A program made the position numbers and the translations under genes. From positions 186,001 through 250,000 of the forward strand of contig NZ_JADPJL010000047.1 of the NCBI RefSeq assembly GCF_023073415.1: DNA of 64,000 nucleotides. The letters are read 5' to 3'. This document shows, one piece after another, positions 16,384 to 23,976 of this stretch. The notes beneath the pieces were generated by a model that ran no database searches, had not been told where the DNA came from, and was given only the letters and a program-made list of their open reading frames with translations. The stretch is from Bradyrhizobium sp. 190. GTDB lineage: Bacteria > Pseudomonadota > Alphaproteobacteria > Rhizobiales > Xanthobacteraceae. Every line of letters begins with the position of its first letter. Position 1 is the first letter of the stretch.

Positions 16384-16474
16384 TGCGTATCACTCTGTTC
16401 TCAAACGATTGGGCAGCCCATTTTGAACGTCGTGATAAGGGCGTCTATGATGGCGGGCCCGTGGAGATGCAAAC

Positions 16475-16888
16475 GTGAACGATCAAAATCCTCCTTCCAC
16501 TTCCCCCTTCCAGTCCATCCGCGCCGTCGACTACACCGTCATCATCGTGCGCGACATGGCGGCGATGCGCCGCTTCTATGAGGGCATCCTCCGCTTATCC
16601 CTGACGCGGGAGCTTTCGGCGGGATGGATCGAATATCAGATCGGCGGCAACACGCTCGCGCTGTCGCGGCCGGGCCGGACGGCGAAGGATGCGCCGACGC
16701 CCACCGGCAGCGCTTCGCTGCAGCTCGCGTTCAAGGTCGCGGTTGATGACGTCGATCGCTGCGCCGACGAACTGCTGCGGCACGGCGTCGATCTGCTGGA
16801 GCCGCCGACGAACCAGCCGTTCGGTCATCGCACGCTGTTCTTCAGGGATCCCGATGGGAATCTGCTGGAGGTGTATGCGGAGATCTGA
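16475..16888 (+). CDS. VOC family protein (glyoxalase-like)
   Basis: A 137-residue single-unit vicinal-oxygen-chelate protein. Features: VDYTVIIVRDMAAMRRFYEGIL at the N-terminus, the central strands EYQIGGNTLALS, and the C-terminal FFRDPDGNLLEVYAE with the likely metal-binding Glu. The usual first metal ligand (His at the start of the first strand) is replaced by Tyr (DYT). The GTG start has GGAG eight bases upstream. Family members range from lyases to antibiotic resistance proteins and nothing adjacent narrows this down. Confidence 0.85.
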   Translation: MNDQNPPSTSPFQSIRAVDYTVIIVRDMAAMRRFYEGILRLSLTRELSAGWIEYQIGGNTLALSRPGRTAKDAPTPTGSASLQLAFKVAVDDVDRCADELLRHGVDLLEPPTNQPFGHRTLFFRDPDGNLLEVYAEI

Positions 16889-16902
16889 TGCGGGGGAGAA
16901 CC

Positions 16903-16988
16903 GTAGCCCGGATGGAGCGCAGCGCAATCCGGGACAGGTCGTTTCGCGGAGATAGTCCCCGGATTTCGCTGCGCTCCATCCGGGCTAC
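16903..16988. repeat. Palindromic intergenic repeat, GTAGCCCGGAT type
   Basis: Arms GTAGCCCGGATGGAGCG and CGCTCCATCCGGGCTAC. It lies 15 bases after the VOC gene stop and 31 bases from the end of the convergent zinc-ribbon-like gene, so it can end transcripts from both sides. Confidence 0.85.
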
Positions 16989-17019
16989 GGCAGGCGTTGT
17001 GCCGCCCGCGTTGCTGCGC

Positions 17020-17325
17020 TCAGTTCAGCGTCAGCCACACCAGGTTGCCGTCGTGGTGGCAGGTATTGCAGTGCGCCGGCTGGTTGAAGGTGTTGGCGAG
17101 CTGCCATTCCTGCGCTTCGTTGCTCCATTGCGCGGTGGCGTGGCAGATGATGTCGTCGGAACCGCAGGCGGCGCAGACCGGCGTGGAACGGGCAGCCCGA
17201 TTCGTCACCTTCCGCTCGACCGGCTGCGGCCGGTCCTGTGGGATCCGGTCTTGACTGACCCGGTCCTGGACGATTTCGAACGGGTTCATCAGCTTAACGC
17301 GTCGCAACATTGGGCCTGCATCCAT
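17020..17325 (-). CDS. Small protein with two CxxC pairs, probably zinc-binding
   Basis: A protein of up to 101 residues with CAACGSDDI and CNTCHHDG near the C-terminus, a zinc-ribbon-like Cys4 arrangement about 35 residues apart, followed by the terminal strand NLVWLTLN. The N-terminal half is polar and probably disordered. The start is uncertain: in-frame ATGs occur at 17325, 17310 and 17289, none with a convincing ribosome site; the last gives 89 residues. I recall conserved unannotated Bradyrhizobium proteins of this kind. No function can be proposed beyond metal binding. Confidence 0.6.
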   Translation of the reverse strand: MDAGPMLRRVKLMNPFEIVQDRVSQDRIPQDRPQPVERKVTNRAARSTPVCAACGSDDIICHATAQWSNEAQEWQLANTFNQPAHCNTCHHDGNLVWLTLN

Positions 17326-17554
17326 CCGCGAGTTCTGAGAATCGCTTGCTTTGAATCGCTTGCTTTCAAACTAGCGAATCGGCTTGGCCGTTCCATCGCA
17401 AAATTGAGGAATACCCACGTTTTAAATGTGATCGTCACCAGCGGGACACAGAAGCGGCTTTCCGGCGGGAGAAAGCGGTCCATTGATGCATCGCACTGCG
17501 CCAATGACGTGAGAGACCTAAAAAGATCGAACCTGTGGACATGCGCAAGCGAAA

Positions 17555-17578
17555 CGGCCCGGCATCGATGCCGGGCCG
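17555..17578. repeat. 24-bp perfect palindrome
   Basis: Two perfect 12-base halves meet at ATC|GAT; the left half is CGGCCCGGCATC. The GC-rich arms could form a stable hairpin in RNA from either strand. No U run follows on either strand, so it is not a classical terminator. Confidence 0.7.
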
Positions 17579-17722
17579 CGCTACGCGCGGACCCGTCGGC
17601 ACCTCCTCACCATGAGGGTTCAGAGTCCTCCGGCCGCTGCGTAAACAGCCGCCAATTCGCCGGCGACGGAGGCAAAACGAATTCGTCTCCGAGGAGAGCG
17701 CGGCATAAGCCGTCAAACCATT

Positions 17723-17833
17723 GCGCAGGGAAGGCCGGATGCCCCGGCTGATACCTGTATGCTCGTGTGCGTTTTCTCTGCGCTTATTGCACACGAGACC
17801 GCAGTGCCAGCCAGCACCCGGCCTTCCCTGCGC
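17723..17833. repeat. Nested inverted repeat of about 110 bp
   Basis: The outer arms GCGCAGGGAAGGCCGG (17723-17738) and CCGGCCTTCCCTGCGC (17818-17833) pair perfectly over 16 bp. Inner arms CTCGTGTGC (17762-17770) and GCACACGAG (17789-17797) also pair. I recall this GCAGGGAAGGCCGG design as a dispersed Bradyrhizobium element. Confidence 0.75.
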
Positions 17834-17911
17834 CCTCTGATTTCTGGGGGCTGAGAATTCCAGCACAACTTGGGCGCAACGCGCCGCGGGAATGCAAGCC
17901 CATATCCATCC

Positions 17912-18046
17912 GTCGTCCCTGCGAACGCAGGGACCCATAGCCACAGGGAGCAGTATTTTGCGCGCTCTTCGCTCCATCGTGCTTCAACAACAATGGCCGC
18001 GGCGTATGGGTCCCTGGTGGGCACGCTGCGCTTTGCCCACCCTACA
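17912..18046. repeat. GTCGTCCCTGCG-type repeat with half GTAGGGTGGGC element
   Basis: Begins GTCGTCCCTGCGAACGCAGG and reaches TATGGGTCCCTGG, then continues into GGTGGGCACGCTGCGCTTTG and the arm CCCACCCTAC. The first part recurs in inverted orientation at 51059-51199. The junction suggests one element inserted into or fused with another. Confidence 0.7.
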
Positions 18047-18069
18047 TTCCCGCAATGACGACTACACCC

Positions 18070-19515
18070 TCACAACTCCCGCGCATTCGAAAACGCAAAC
18101 GACGACACCCGCCGCGTGTTCTCATCCAAAATCAGCGTCCGCGTGATCGGCGGCTCGGCGCGCTGGCTGCAGTTTTCGCGTTCGCAAAGCCGGCAGTTGA
18201 CGCCGATCGGCGTACCCTCGGCCTTGTCCAGATCCATGCCGGCGGCGTAGACGAGTTTCGACGCATGACGGATTTCACAACCAAGGCCGATCGCAAAGCG
18301 CGGCTGCGGTTGCGGGTGCGGGGCGATCGGCCGGCGCACCATCTGCGCGATCGAGAAGTAGCGGGTGCCGTCGGGCAGTTCGATCACCTGCTTGAGCAGG
18401 CGGTCGGGCGTGTCGAAGGTCGAGTGCACGTTCCACAGCGGGCAGGTGCCGCCGAATTTCGAGAACGGGAACGTGCCGGAGGAGAATCTTTTGGAGACGT
18501 TGCCGGCATTGTCGACGCGCAGCAGGAAGAATGGCACGCCGCGCGCGTTCGGCCGCTGCAGCGTGGTGAGGCGGTGGCACACCTGTTCGAACCCGGCGTT
18601 GAAGCGCTGCGCCAGCACGTGCACGTCGTAGTTCAGCGCCTCGGCCGCGGCGTGGAACGGCTGATAGGGCATCATCACGGCGGCGGCGAAGTAATTCGCC
18701 AGCGTAATGCGGTAGAGCCGGCGCGGCGTGTCGTCGAGCGGTCCGGCGCGATTGACGATGGCGTCGATCGCCGCGCCGCATTCGGCGAGGCCGATCTGCA
18801 GCGCGAGCTGGAAGGCGCGGCCGGAGCCGTCGACCAATTCGGAGATCAGAAGCTGCCGGCGGTGCCGGTCGAACCGCCGCAGCGTCTCGCGCATCACGTC
18901 GACTGGCATGATGCGGGTGACGATCGAATGCTTTTCGCGCAGCCGCGCCGAAAGTGCTGCGAACAGTTCCTCGGCGGAGGCGTTGAGTTCGTCGCGCAGG
19001 TTTTCCGCGGCCTGTTCGAGCTCCGGGAAATAGTTGCGGTTGGCCTCGATCAGGTCGCGGACGCGCTCGATCGGGTTGGCCTCGAAGCGGGAACCCTCGT
19101 CGCGGTCCGCCATCTGCGCTGCGACCAGCGTCTCGCCGCGGCGGGCCTCAGTATAGGCGGCGTACAGGCGCTGCAGGGAGTGCGTCACCCCGGGGCAGAG
19201 TTCGGCGAGGTCGCGCAGTTCCTGCTTCGGCAGGTCTATCTGCCGGAACAGCGGATCGGAGAAGATCTCGTTCAGTTCGGCGAAAAAACGATCCTCGTCG
19301 GCGGTGGCGAGGTCGCGCAAATCGAGGTCATAGGTTTCGGCCAGCCGCAGCAGGATCTGCGCCGTCACCGGGCGCTGGTTCCGCTCTATCAGGTTGATAT
19401 AGCTCGGAGAAATGCCCAGCCCCTCGGCGATCTGGGTCTGCGACAGTCCGAGTTGCTGGCGGATCCGCCGGAATCGGGGGCCGACGAAGAGCTTCTTTCC
19501 GGAGTCGGTGGCCAT
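18070..19515 (-). CDS. ScfR/RamB-type transcriptional regulator of short-chain fatty acid metabolism
   Basis: A 481-residue DNA-binding protein. An XRE-type helix-turn-helix occupies about residues 10-65 (RIRQQLGLSQTQIAEGLGISPSYINLIERNQRPV), an IrrE/ImmA-peptidase-like region follows, and the C-terminus is the DUF2083 domain with conserved Cys (CEIRH, CRLCERENCSQR). These proteins regulate acetate and propionate genes; RamB homologues control the glyoxylate bypass. It is divergent from isocitrate lyase, its expected target. The ATG at 19515 has GGGAA upstream; the longer frame to 19560 runs through likely operator DNA. The Cys cluster could sense redox or metal. Confidence 0.9.
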   Translation of the reverse strand: MATDSGKKLFVGPRFRRIRQQLGLSQTQIAEGLGISPSYINLIERNQRPVTAQILLRLAETYDLDLRDLATADEDRFFAELNEIFSDPLFRQIDLPKQELRDLAELCPGVTHSLQRLYAAYTEARRGETLVAAQMADRDEGSRFEANPIERVRDLIEANRNYFPELEQAAENLRDELNASAEELFAALSARLREKHSIVTRIMPVDVMRETLRRFDRHRRQLLISELVDGSGRAFQLALQIGLAECGAAIDAIVNRAGPLDDTPRRLYRITLANYFAAAVMMPYQPFHAAAEALNYDVHVLAQRFNAGFEQVCHRLTTLQRPNARGVPFFLLRVDNAGNVSKRFSSGTFPFSKFGGTCPLWNVHSTFDTPDRLLKQVIELPDGTRYFSIAQMVRRPIAPHPQPQPRFAIGLGCEIRHASKLVYAAGMDLDKAEGTPIGVNCRLCERENCSQRAEPPITRTLILDENTRRVSSFAFSNAREL

Positions 19516-19693
19516 GGCAGGTTCCCTAACCTGATTGTGACAAAATTTACAAAGTGACATCTATGACAAGTTCATATGTTACATGACATCACCATTCGAA
19601 ATCAAGGCATCTATACGAATTGAGCAGTTTGGCGTTTAGCTCTCAGGCACATTTCGCAACGCACTGTCACGAATGTCGATAAGGATGATGAAC
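19516..19693. promoter_or_regulatory. aceA / regulator divergent control region
   Basis: AT-richer than its surroundings. It has four TGACA copies in one orientation (19538, 19555, 19564, 19584) and TTTACAAA at 19546-19553, whose reverse complement TTTGTAAA is close to the RamB core TTTGCAAA known from actinobacteria. The first two GTGACA boxes are 17 bp apart centre to centre. I infer operators for the divergent regulator. Confidence 0.5.
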
Positions 19694-21331
19694 ATGAACT
19701 ACCAGCCACGTGGGATCAGCGACCCGGCTATCCAGGGACCGGCTTCCTATCTGAGCGAGGTTGGAGCTGCCGAGGCGCTCCTCGAGACCCAGCCGACCTG
19801 GAACGGCGTCACCGCCGAAGCCGTGGCGCGGATGCGCCTGCAGAACCGCTTCAAGACCGGCCTGGACATCGCCCGCTACACCGCGGCGCTGATGCGCGCC
19901 GATATGGCTGCCTATGACGCCGATCCCACCAAGTACACCCAGTCGCTCGGTTGCTGGCATGGCTTCATCGCGCAGCAGAAGCTGATTTCGGTCAAGAAGC
20001 ATTTCGGCAAGACCGATCGCCGCTATCTGTATCTCTCGGGCTGGATGATCGCAGCACTTCGCTCCGAGTTCGGGCCGCTGCCTGACCAGTCGATGCACGA
20101 GAAGACCTCGGTGCCGGCGCTGATCGAAGAGCTCTACACCTTCCTCCGTCAGGCGGACTCCCGTGAGCTCAATGATATCTTCCGCGCCATCGACGTCGCC
20201 CGCAAGGCAGGCGACAAGGCGAAGGAAAAGGAACTGATCGAAAAGGTCGACAACTTCCAGACTCATGTCGTGCCCGTCATCGCTGACATCGATGCCGGTT
20301 TCGGCAATGCGGAGGCGACCTATCTGCTCGCAAAGAAGATGATTGAAGCGGGTGCGTGCGCTCTGCAGATCGAAAATCAGGTCTCCGACGAAAAGCAGTG
20401 CGGCCACCAGGACGGCAAGGTGACTGTGCCGCACGAGGTGTTCCTGGCGAAGATCCGGGCCTGCCGCCATGCGTTCCTCGAACTGGGCGTCGAAGACGGC
20501 ATCATCGTGACCCGCACCGACTCGCTGGGTGCCGGTCTCACGCAGCAGATCGCCGTGAGCCACAAGCCCGGCGACCTCGGCGATCAGTACAACAGCTTCC
20601 TGGATTGCGAGGAAGTGACCGCCGCCAACGCGAAGAACGGCGATGTCATCATCAATCGCAACGGCAAGATGATGCGTCCGAAGCGGCTTGCCAGCAACCT
20701 CTACCAGTTCCGTGCCGGCACGGGTGAAGATCGCTGCGTGCTCGACAGCATCACCTCGCTGCAGAACGGTGCCGACCTGTTGTGGATCGAGACCGAGAAG
20801 CCGCATATCGAGCAGATCGCCAAGATGGTCGACCGCATTCGCGAGGTCATTCCGAACGCGAAGCTGGCCTACAACAACTCGCCCTCGTTCAACTGGACGC
20901 TCAACTTCCGTTGGCAGGTGTACGACGCGATGAAGGAAGCCGGCAAGGATGTCAGCAAGTACAATCGGGCCGACCTGATGAAGCCGGAATACGACGATAC
21001 GCCGCTGGGCATTGAAGCCGACGAGCGCATCCGCACCTTCCAGGCTGATTCAGCAAAGCGCGCCGGCATCTTCCACCATCTGATCACGTTGCCGACCTAT
21101 CACACGGCGGCTCTGTCGACTGATAATCTCGCGAAGGAGTATTTCGGCGAGCAGGGCATGCTGGGCTATGTGAAGAACGTTCAGCGTCAGGAGATCCGTC
21201 AGGGCATCGCCTGTGCAAAGCATCAGAACATGGCCGGCTCCGATATCGGTGACGAACACAAGGAATACTTCGCCGGGGAAGCCGCCCTGAAGGCGGGCGG
21301 CGCCCACAACACGATGAACCAGTTCGGCTAA
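19694..21331 (+). CDS. aceA: Isocitrate lyase
   Basis: A 545-residue isocitrate lyase of the long alphaproteobacterial type, splitting isocitrate into glyoxylate and succinate in the glyoxylate bypass. The catalytic loop reads EKQCGHQ where most enzymes have KKCGH, so the second Lys is Gln; the catalytic Cys and His are kept. Other marks: VIADIDAGFG, ALQIENQV, NSPSFNWTLNF. Four in-frame ATGs start between 19673 and 19694; the last has AAGGA at ideal spacing and is preferred. The DUF4170 gene follows 22 bases later and a strong terminator ends the unit. Regulation by the divergent ScfR-type protein is expected on acetate. Confidence 0.95.
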   Translation: MNYQPRGISDPAIQGPASYLSEVGAAEALLETQPTWNGVTAEAVARMRLQNRFKTGLDIARYTAALMRADMAAYDADPTKYTQSLGCWHGFIAQQKLISVKKHFGKTDRRYLYLSGWMIAALRSEFGPLPDQSMHEKTSVPALIEELYTFLRQADSRELNDIFRAIDVARKAGDKAKEKELIEKVDNFQTHVVPVIADIDAGFGNAEATYLLAKKMIEAGACALQIENQVSDEKQCGHQDGKVTVPHEVFLAKIRACRHAFLELGVEDGIIVTRTDSLGAGLTQQIAVSHKPGDLGDQYNSFLDCEEVTAANAKNGDVIINRNGKMMRPKRLASNLYQFRAGTGEDRCVLDSITSLQNGADLLWIETEKPHIEQIAKMVDRIREVIPNAKLAYNNSPSFNWTLNFRWQVYDAMKEAGKDVSKYNRADLMKPEYDDTPLGIEADERIRTFQADSAKRAGIFHHLITLPTYHTAALSTDNLAKEYFGEQGMLGYVKNVQRQEIRQGIACAKHQNMAGSDIGDEHKEYFAGEAALKAGGAHNTMNQFG

Positions 21332-21353
21332 CGGTAACAGCAGGAGACTAGTC

Positions 21354-21560
21354 ATGACGAAGAGCAATTTCTGGGTGATTGGCGGCGAGTTCGGATCGAT
21401 GAACTTCCACAAGCTCGTGGAAGGCTCGGCGCAGGTACAGGGACCCTTCAAGACCCGCAAAGAGGCCGAGGATGCCTGGCGCACGGTCTCGGAAGAGAAC
21501 CGTCACAAGGCCGGTGTGCGCTTTTCGATCGTCGAAGAGCCCTCCCGCGTCTCGGCCTGA
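21354..21560 (+). CDS. DUF4170 domain-containing protein
   Basis: A 68-residue protein that matches DUF4170: FWVIGGEFGSMNFHKLV, then VQGPFKTRKEAEDAWR and a final beta strand RFSIVEE. It resembles the small SPOR-like or ferredoxin-like folds. CAGGAG lies seven bases upstream of the ATG. Sitting between aceA and a terminator, it is co-transcribed with isocitrate lyase, but no function is known. Confidence 0.88.
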   Translation: MTKSNFWVIGGEFGSMNFHKLVEGSAQVQGPFKTRKEAEDAWRTVSEENRHKAGVRFSIVEEPSRVSA

Positions 21561-21603
21561 GCGCCTGCTGCCAATAAGAGTTAGGGAAACCCCCAAGGAC
21601 AGG

Positions 21604-21637
21604 CGGCCCCATCCGGATAAACCGGGTGGGGCCGTTT
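21604..21637 (+). terminator. Intrinsic terminator of the aceA unit
   Basis: A 13-bp stem (21604-21616 with 21622-21634, one G-U pair) has loop ATAAA and is followed by TTTGCGTTCTT. It closes the aceA-DUF4170 transcript 44 bases after the DUF4170 stop. Confidence 0.85.
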
Positions 21638-21829
21638 GCGTTCTTCTCCCTCTCCCGCTTGCGGGGGCGAGACGAGCCGAGCTCGCTCTGGGAGGGCCGG
21701 GGTGGGGGTGCCGCCGCGGGCTCGAAACCCAGTGGATCGCTAACCCATTGCAAACAAACAGCCATTGCGCGCAACATAGTTACTGCTAGGTTAACCGGGC
21801 CCACCCTCCCAGGATAAAGGCGGCTTACG

Positions 21830-22384
21830 ATGTCAAACGCGCAAAACACCGGCAACGAGGCCCGCGACATGCGACCGACGCGGCTGCGCGACGCGCTCCG
21901 CCAGGCCCGCATCGAGGCCGCCGACCGCACCGGCGTCGTGGTCGAACTGCGCGACGCCGAAGTCGCCCGGCTCGAGATCCTGAACGAGGCGCTCGATCCG
22001 CTGTTCGCAGAGGTGCCGGAGCAGGTCGACCTGTTCGATCGCGGCGTCAGCCAGGGCGAGACGCCGCGGCTGTGGATCGATGTGGTGGCGCATGTGGTGA
22101 TGGGGCGCGACAAGCGCATCTACCGCTTCGTGCAGGATACGCGCTTCGGCCGCATCGTGATCGCCGAGTCGCATGACGTGCCTGTCATCGTCGATGCCGT
22201 CACCGGCTATGTCGCGCGCCGCATGATCGAGCGCGAGCATGCGATGGTGGCAATGCAGGCGGCCGAGCCTGCGGTGGAGAAGAAGCCGCGCCGCCGCGGC
22301 TTCGGCATGTTCGTGCTCGGCTTCGCGCTGGGCGCGGTGGCGCTATTCGGATTGGCGCTGTATGCGAGTCTGAAGAATCTGTAG
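21830..22384 (+). CDS. Tail-anchored hypothetical protein
   Basis: A 184-residue protein with a cytosolic alpha/beta domain (about residues 35-140, including PRLWIDVVAHVVMGRDKRIYRFVQDTRFGR) and one C-terminal transmembrane helix (FGMFVLGFALGAVALFGLALY) preceded by the basic run EKKPRRRG. This topology is that of a tail-anchored inner-membrane protein. I recognise it as conserved in Bradyrhizobium-like genomes but not by name. It is a lone gene between the aceA terminator and a convergent phosphoesterase. Confidence 0.7.
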   Translation: MSNAQNTGNEARDMRPTRLRDALRQARIEAADRTGVVVELRDAEVARLEILNEALDPLFAEVPEQVDLFDRGVSQGETPRLWIDVVAHVVMGRDKRIYRFVQDTRFGRIVIAESHDVPVIVDAVTGYVARRMIEREHAMVAMQAAEPAVEKKPRRRGFGMFVLGFALGAVALFGLALYASLKNL

Positions 22385-22424
22385 CGGCGCCGGCAACATT
22401 CGGGGGGCATCGTGGCAGCTGCCT

Positions 22425-23315
22425 CTAGAGCAGCGTCGCCTGCTTGATCTGCTTGACGCGGAAGTCGGCGTCGATGGCGCGCACGGTGTGCACGCAGCGC
22501 CATTGATCGCCGTCGCGCGCGATCGAAAACAGATTGTACGCCGCGGCCGGATAATGCCGGTGCGCCAGCGCCGACGCCGACGGCACGCCGACCGCGGGGA
22601 TCTGGCGGTCGGCGCCTTCGAGCCATATCGTCGAATGGATGTGGTCGTGGCCGTGCAGGACCAGTTCCACGCCGCGCCGCTTCAGCACGGCACGAAGCGC
22701 CATCGAGTCGGTCAGGCGCTTCATCCGCGAACCCGAGTGCAGGGGATGATGAACCAGCAGCACCCGGAAGGCCTCATCGGCGGACATCTGCGCCAGATGG
22801 CGATCGAGCGCATCGAGCTGCGCGCGGCCAAGCCGGCCGGTCGCCATCAATGGCAGCGTCGGCACCGCCGAGGACACGCCGATCAGCACCAGCGGGCCAC
22901 GCCGGCGCACGAACGGAAACGGCATGCCGTCCGCCGCAGCATCGCCGCGCAGATATTGCTCGAACGCACCGGCGAACCGATGCCGCGTCGCCCGCACATA
23001 GGCGTCGTGATTGCCGGGAACGACCGTGACCCGTTGCGGCGTGCCGACGCTTTCGAGCCAGACCTGGGCCGGGGTGAATTCCGCCTCCAGCGCCAGGTTG
23101 ACGAGATCGCCGGTCACCGCGATGTGGTCCGGCCGCTGCGCCTGCATGTCGGCGACCAGCGCGTCCAGCACCTCGCGGCGGTGATATTTGTGGCGGTTGC
23201 GGGTCCAGTTGAGATAACCGAGCGCACGCTTGCCGGCGAGATCGCGAAGCCGCGCCGCAGGCAGGGGCGGTATATGCGGATCGGACAGATGCGCCAGCGT
23301 GAAGGTATCGGTCAT
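22425..23315 (-). CDS. Calcineurin-like metallophosphoesterase
   Basis: A 296-residue soluble phosphoesterase. All five motifs of the dinuclear metal site can be read: LSDPHI, VTGDLVN, VPGNHDAYV, LLVHHPLHSG and LHGHDHIHS. This arrangement fits the CpdA / class III phosphodiesterase group, which often hydrolyses cyclic nucleotides, but many members act on other phosphodiesters. It is divergent from the Nudix gene with a 95-bp spacer. Confidence 0.9.
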   Translation of the reverse strand: MTDTFTLAHLSDPHIPPLPAARLRDLAGKRALGYLNWTRNRHKYHRREVLDALVADMQAQRPDHIAVTGDLVNLALEAEFTPAQVWLESVGTPQRVTVVPGNHDAYVRATRHRFAGAFEQYLRGDAAADGMPFPFVRRRGPLVLIGVSSAVPTLPLMATGRLGRAQLDALDRHLAQMSADEAFRVLLVHHPLHSGSRMKRLTDSMALRAVLKRRGVELVLHGHDHIHSTIWLEGADRQIPAVGVPSASALAHRHYPAAAYNLFSIARDGDQWRCVHTVRAIDADFRVKQIKQATLL

Positions 23316-23410
23316 TCGCGCTCCGCCGCATTCCCTGTGATATAGAGCCGTCGCACGATCATGTCGGCGATATAAGGATCAAACGTGATAGCTGTCCATC
23401 CGAGGTTTGC

Positions 23411-23899
23411 GTGACGGCGCTGCAGCACTTGCGAAAACGCTTCGGACCGCAATTGCGGCGGGTCTTCCACCTCTATTGGCGGATGGCCCGCGGCATGACG
23501 CTCGGGGTTCGTGGTGTGGTGCTCGACGGCGACGACAAGGTGTTCCTGGTCAGGCACAGCTATGTCGCCGGCTGGCACCTGCCGGGCGGCGGGGTCGAGG
23601 TCGGCGAGACCTTCCTCGAAGCCTTGCGGCGGGAGTTGATGGAAGAGGGGCGGATCGAACTGACCGGGGAGCCGATCCTGCATGGCCTGTTCTTCAACGG
23701 CCACGTCTCCCGTCGCGACCACGTCGCGGTCTATGTCATCAGGCAGTTCCGGCAGGACCGCCTGCCGAAGCCCAACCTCGAGATCGTCGAGTGCGGGTTC
23801 TACGCGGCCGAGGCGTTGCCGGCCGACACGACCAGAGGTACGCGGCTGCGGATCGCGGAAGTGCTCGGCGGCGCGGTACTGATCCCTACCTGGCGCTGA
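23411..23899 (+). CDS. Nudix hydrolase family protein
   Basis: A 162-residue protein with a Nudix box GGGVEVGETFLEALRREL followed by MEEGRIEL. The catalytic RE..EE core is kept but the box's last Gly is Arg, so the loop is slightly altered. The stretch before it (GVRGVVLDGDDKVFLVRHSYVAGWHLP) is typical of nucleotide-sugar or dinucleotide hydrolases. The GTG start has GAGG six bases before it. It stands alone between two divergent or unrelated genes; the substrate is unknown. Confidence 0.87.
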   Translation: MTALQHLRKRFGPQLRRVFHLYWRMARGMTLGVRGVVLDGDDKVFLVRHSYVAGWHLPGGGVEVGETFLEALRRELMEEGRIELTGEPILHGLFFNGHVSRRDHVAVYVIRQFRQDRLPKPNLEIVECGFYAAEALPADTTRGTRLRIAEVLGGAVLIPTWR

Positions 23900-23976
23900 G
23901 CCTGTGATGGTCCTCCGTTGCGTCCCGGCCCCGCACCGCCTAGAAGCGGAGAGGTTGGGGCAGTTGTCGGTTTGAC

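Larger units (their letters stand above)
17326..18069. other. Gene-poor interval with several palindromes
   Basis: About 740 bp without a supportable gene. It holds a 24-bp perfect palindrome (17555-17578), a long cruciform-type repeat (17723-17833) and a further repeat joined to a half GTAGGGTGGGC element (17912-18046), each listed separately. The open frames crossing it read through these repeats. Confidence 0.6.

Noticed and set aside
5574..18046. CRISPR array
   Set aside because: The many repeats are palindromic, dispersed between genes and variable in spacing; no regular repeat-spacer series or cas genes exist.
18055..19557. 500-codon plus-strand frame opposite the ScfR-type regulator
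   Set aside because: Exact mirror of the regulator; the long open frame reflects high GC codon bias. The regulator has HTH and DUF2083 features, the mirror has none.
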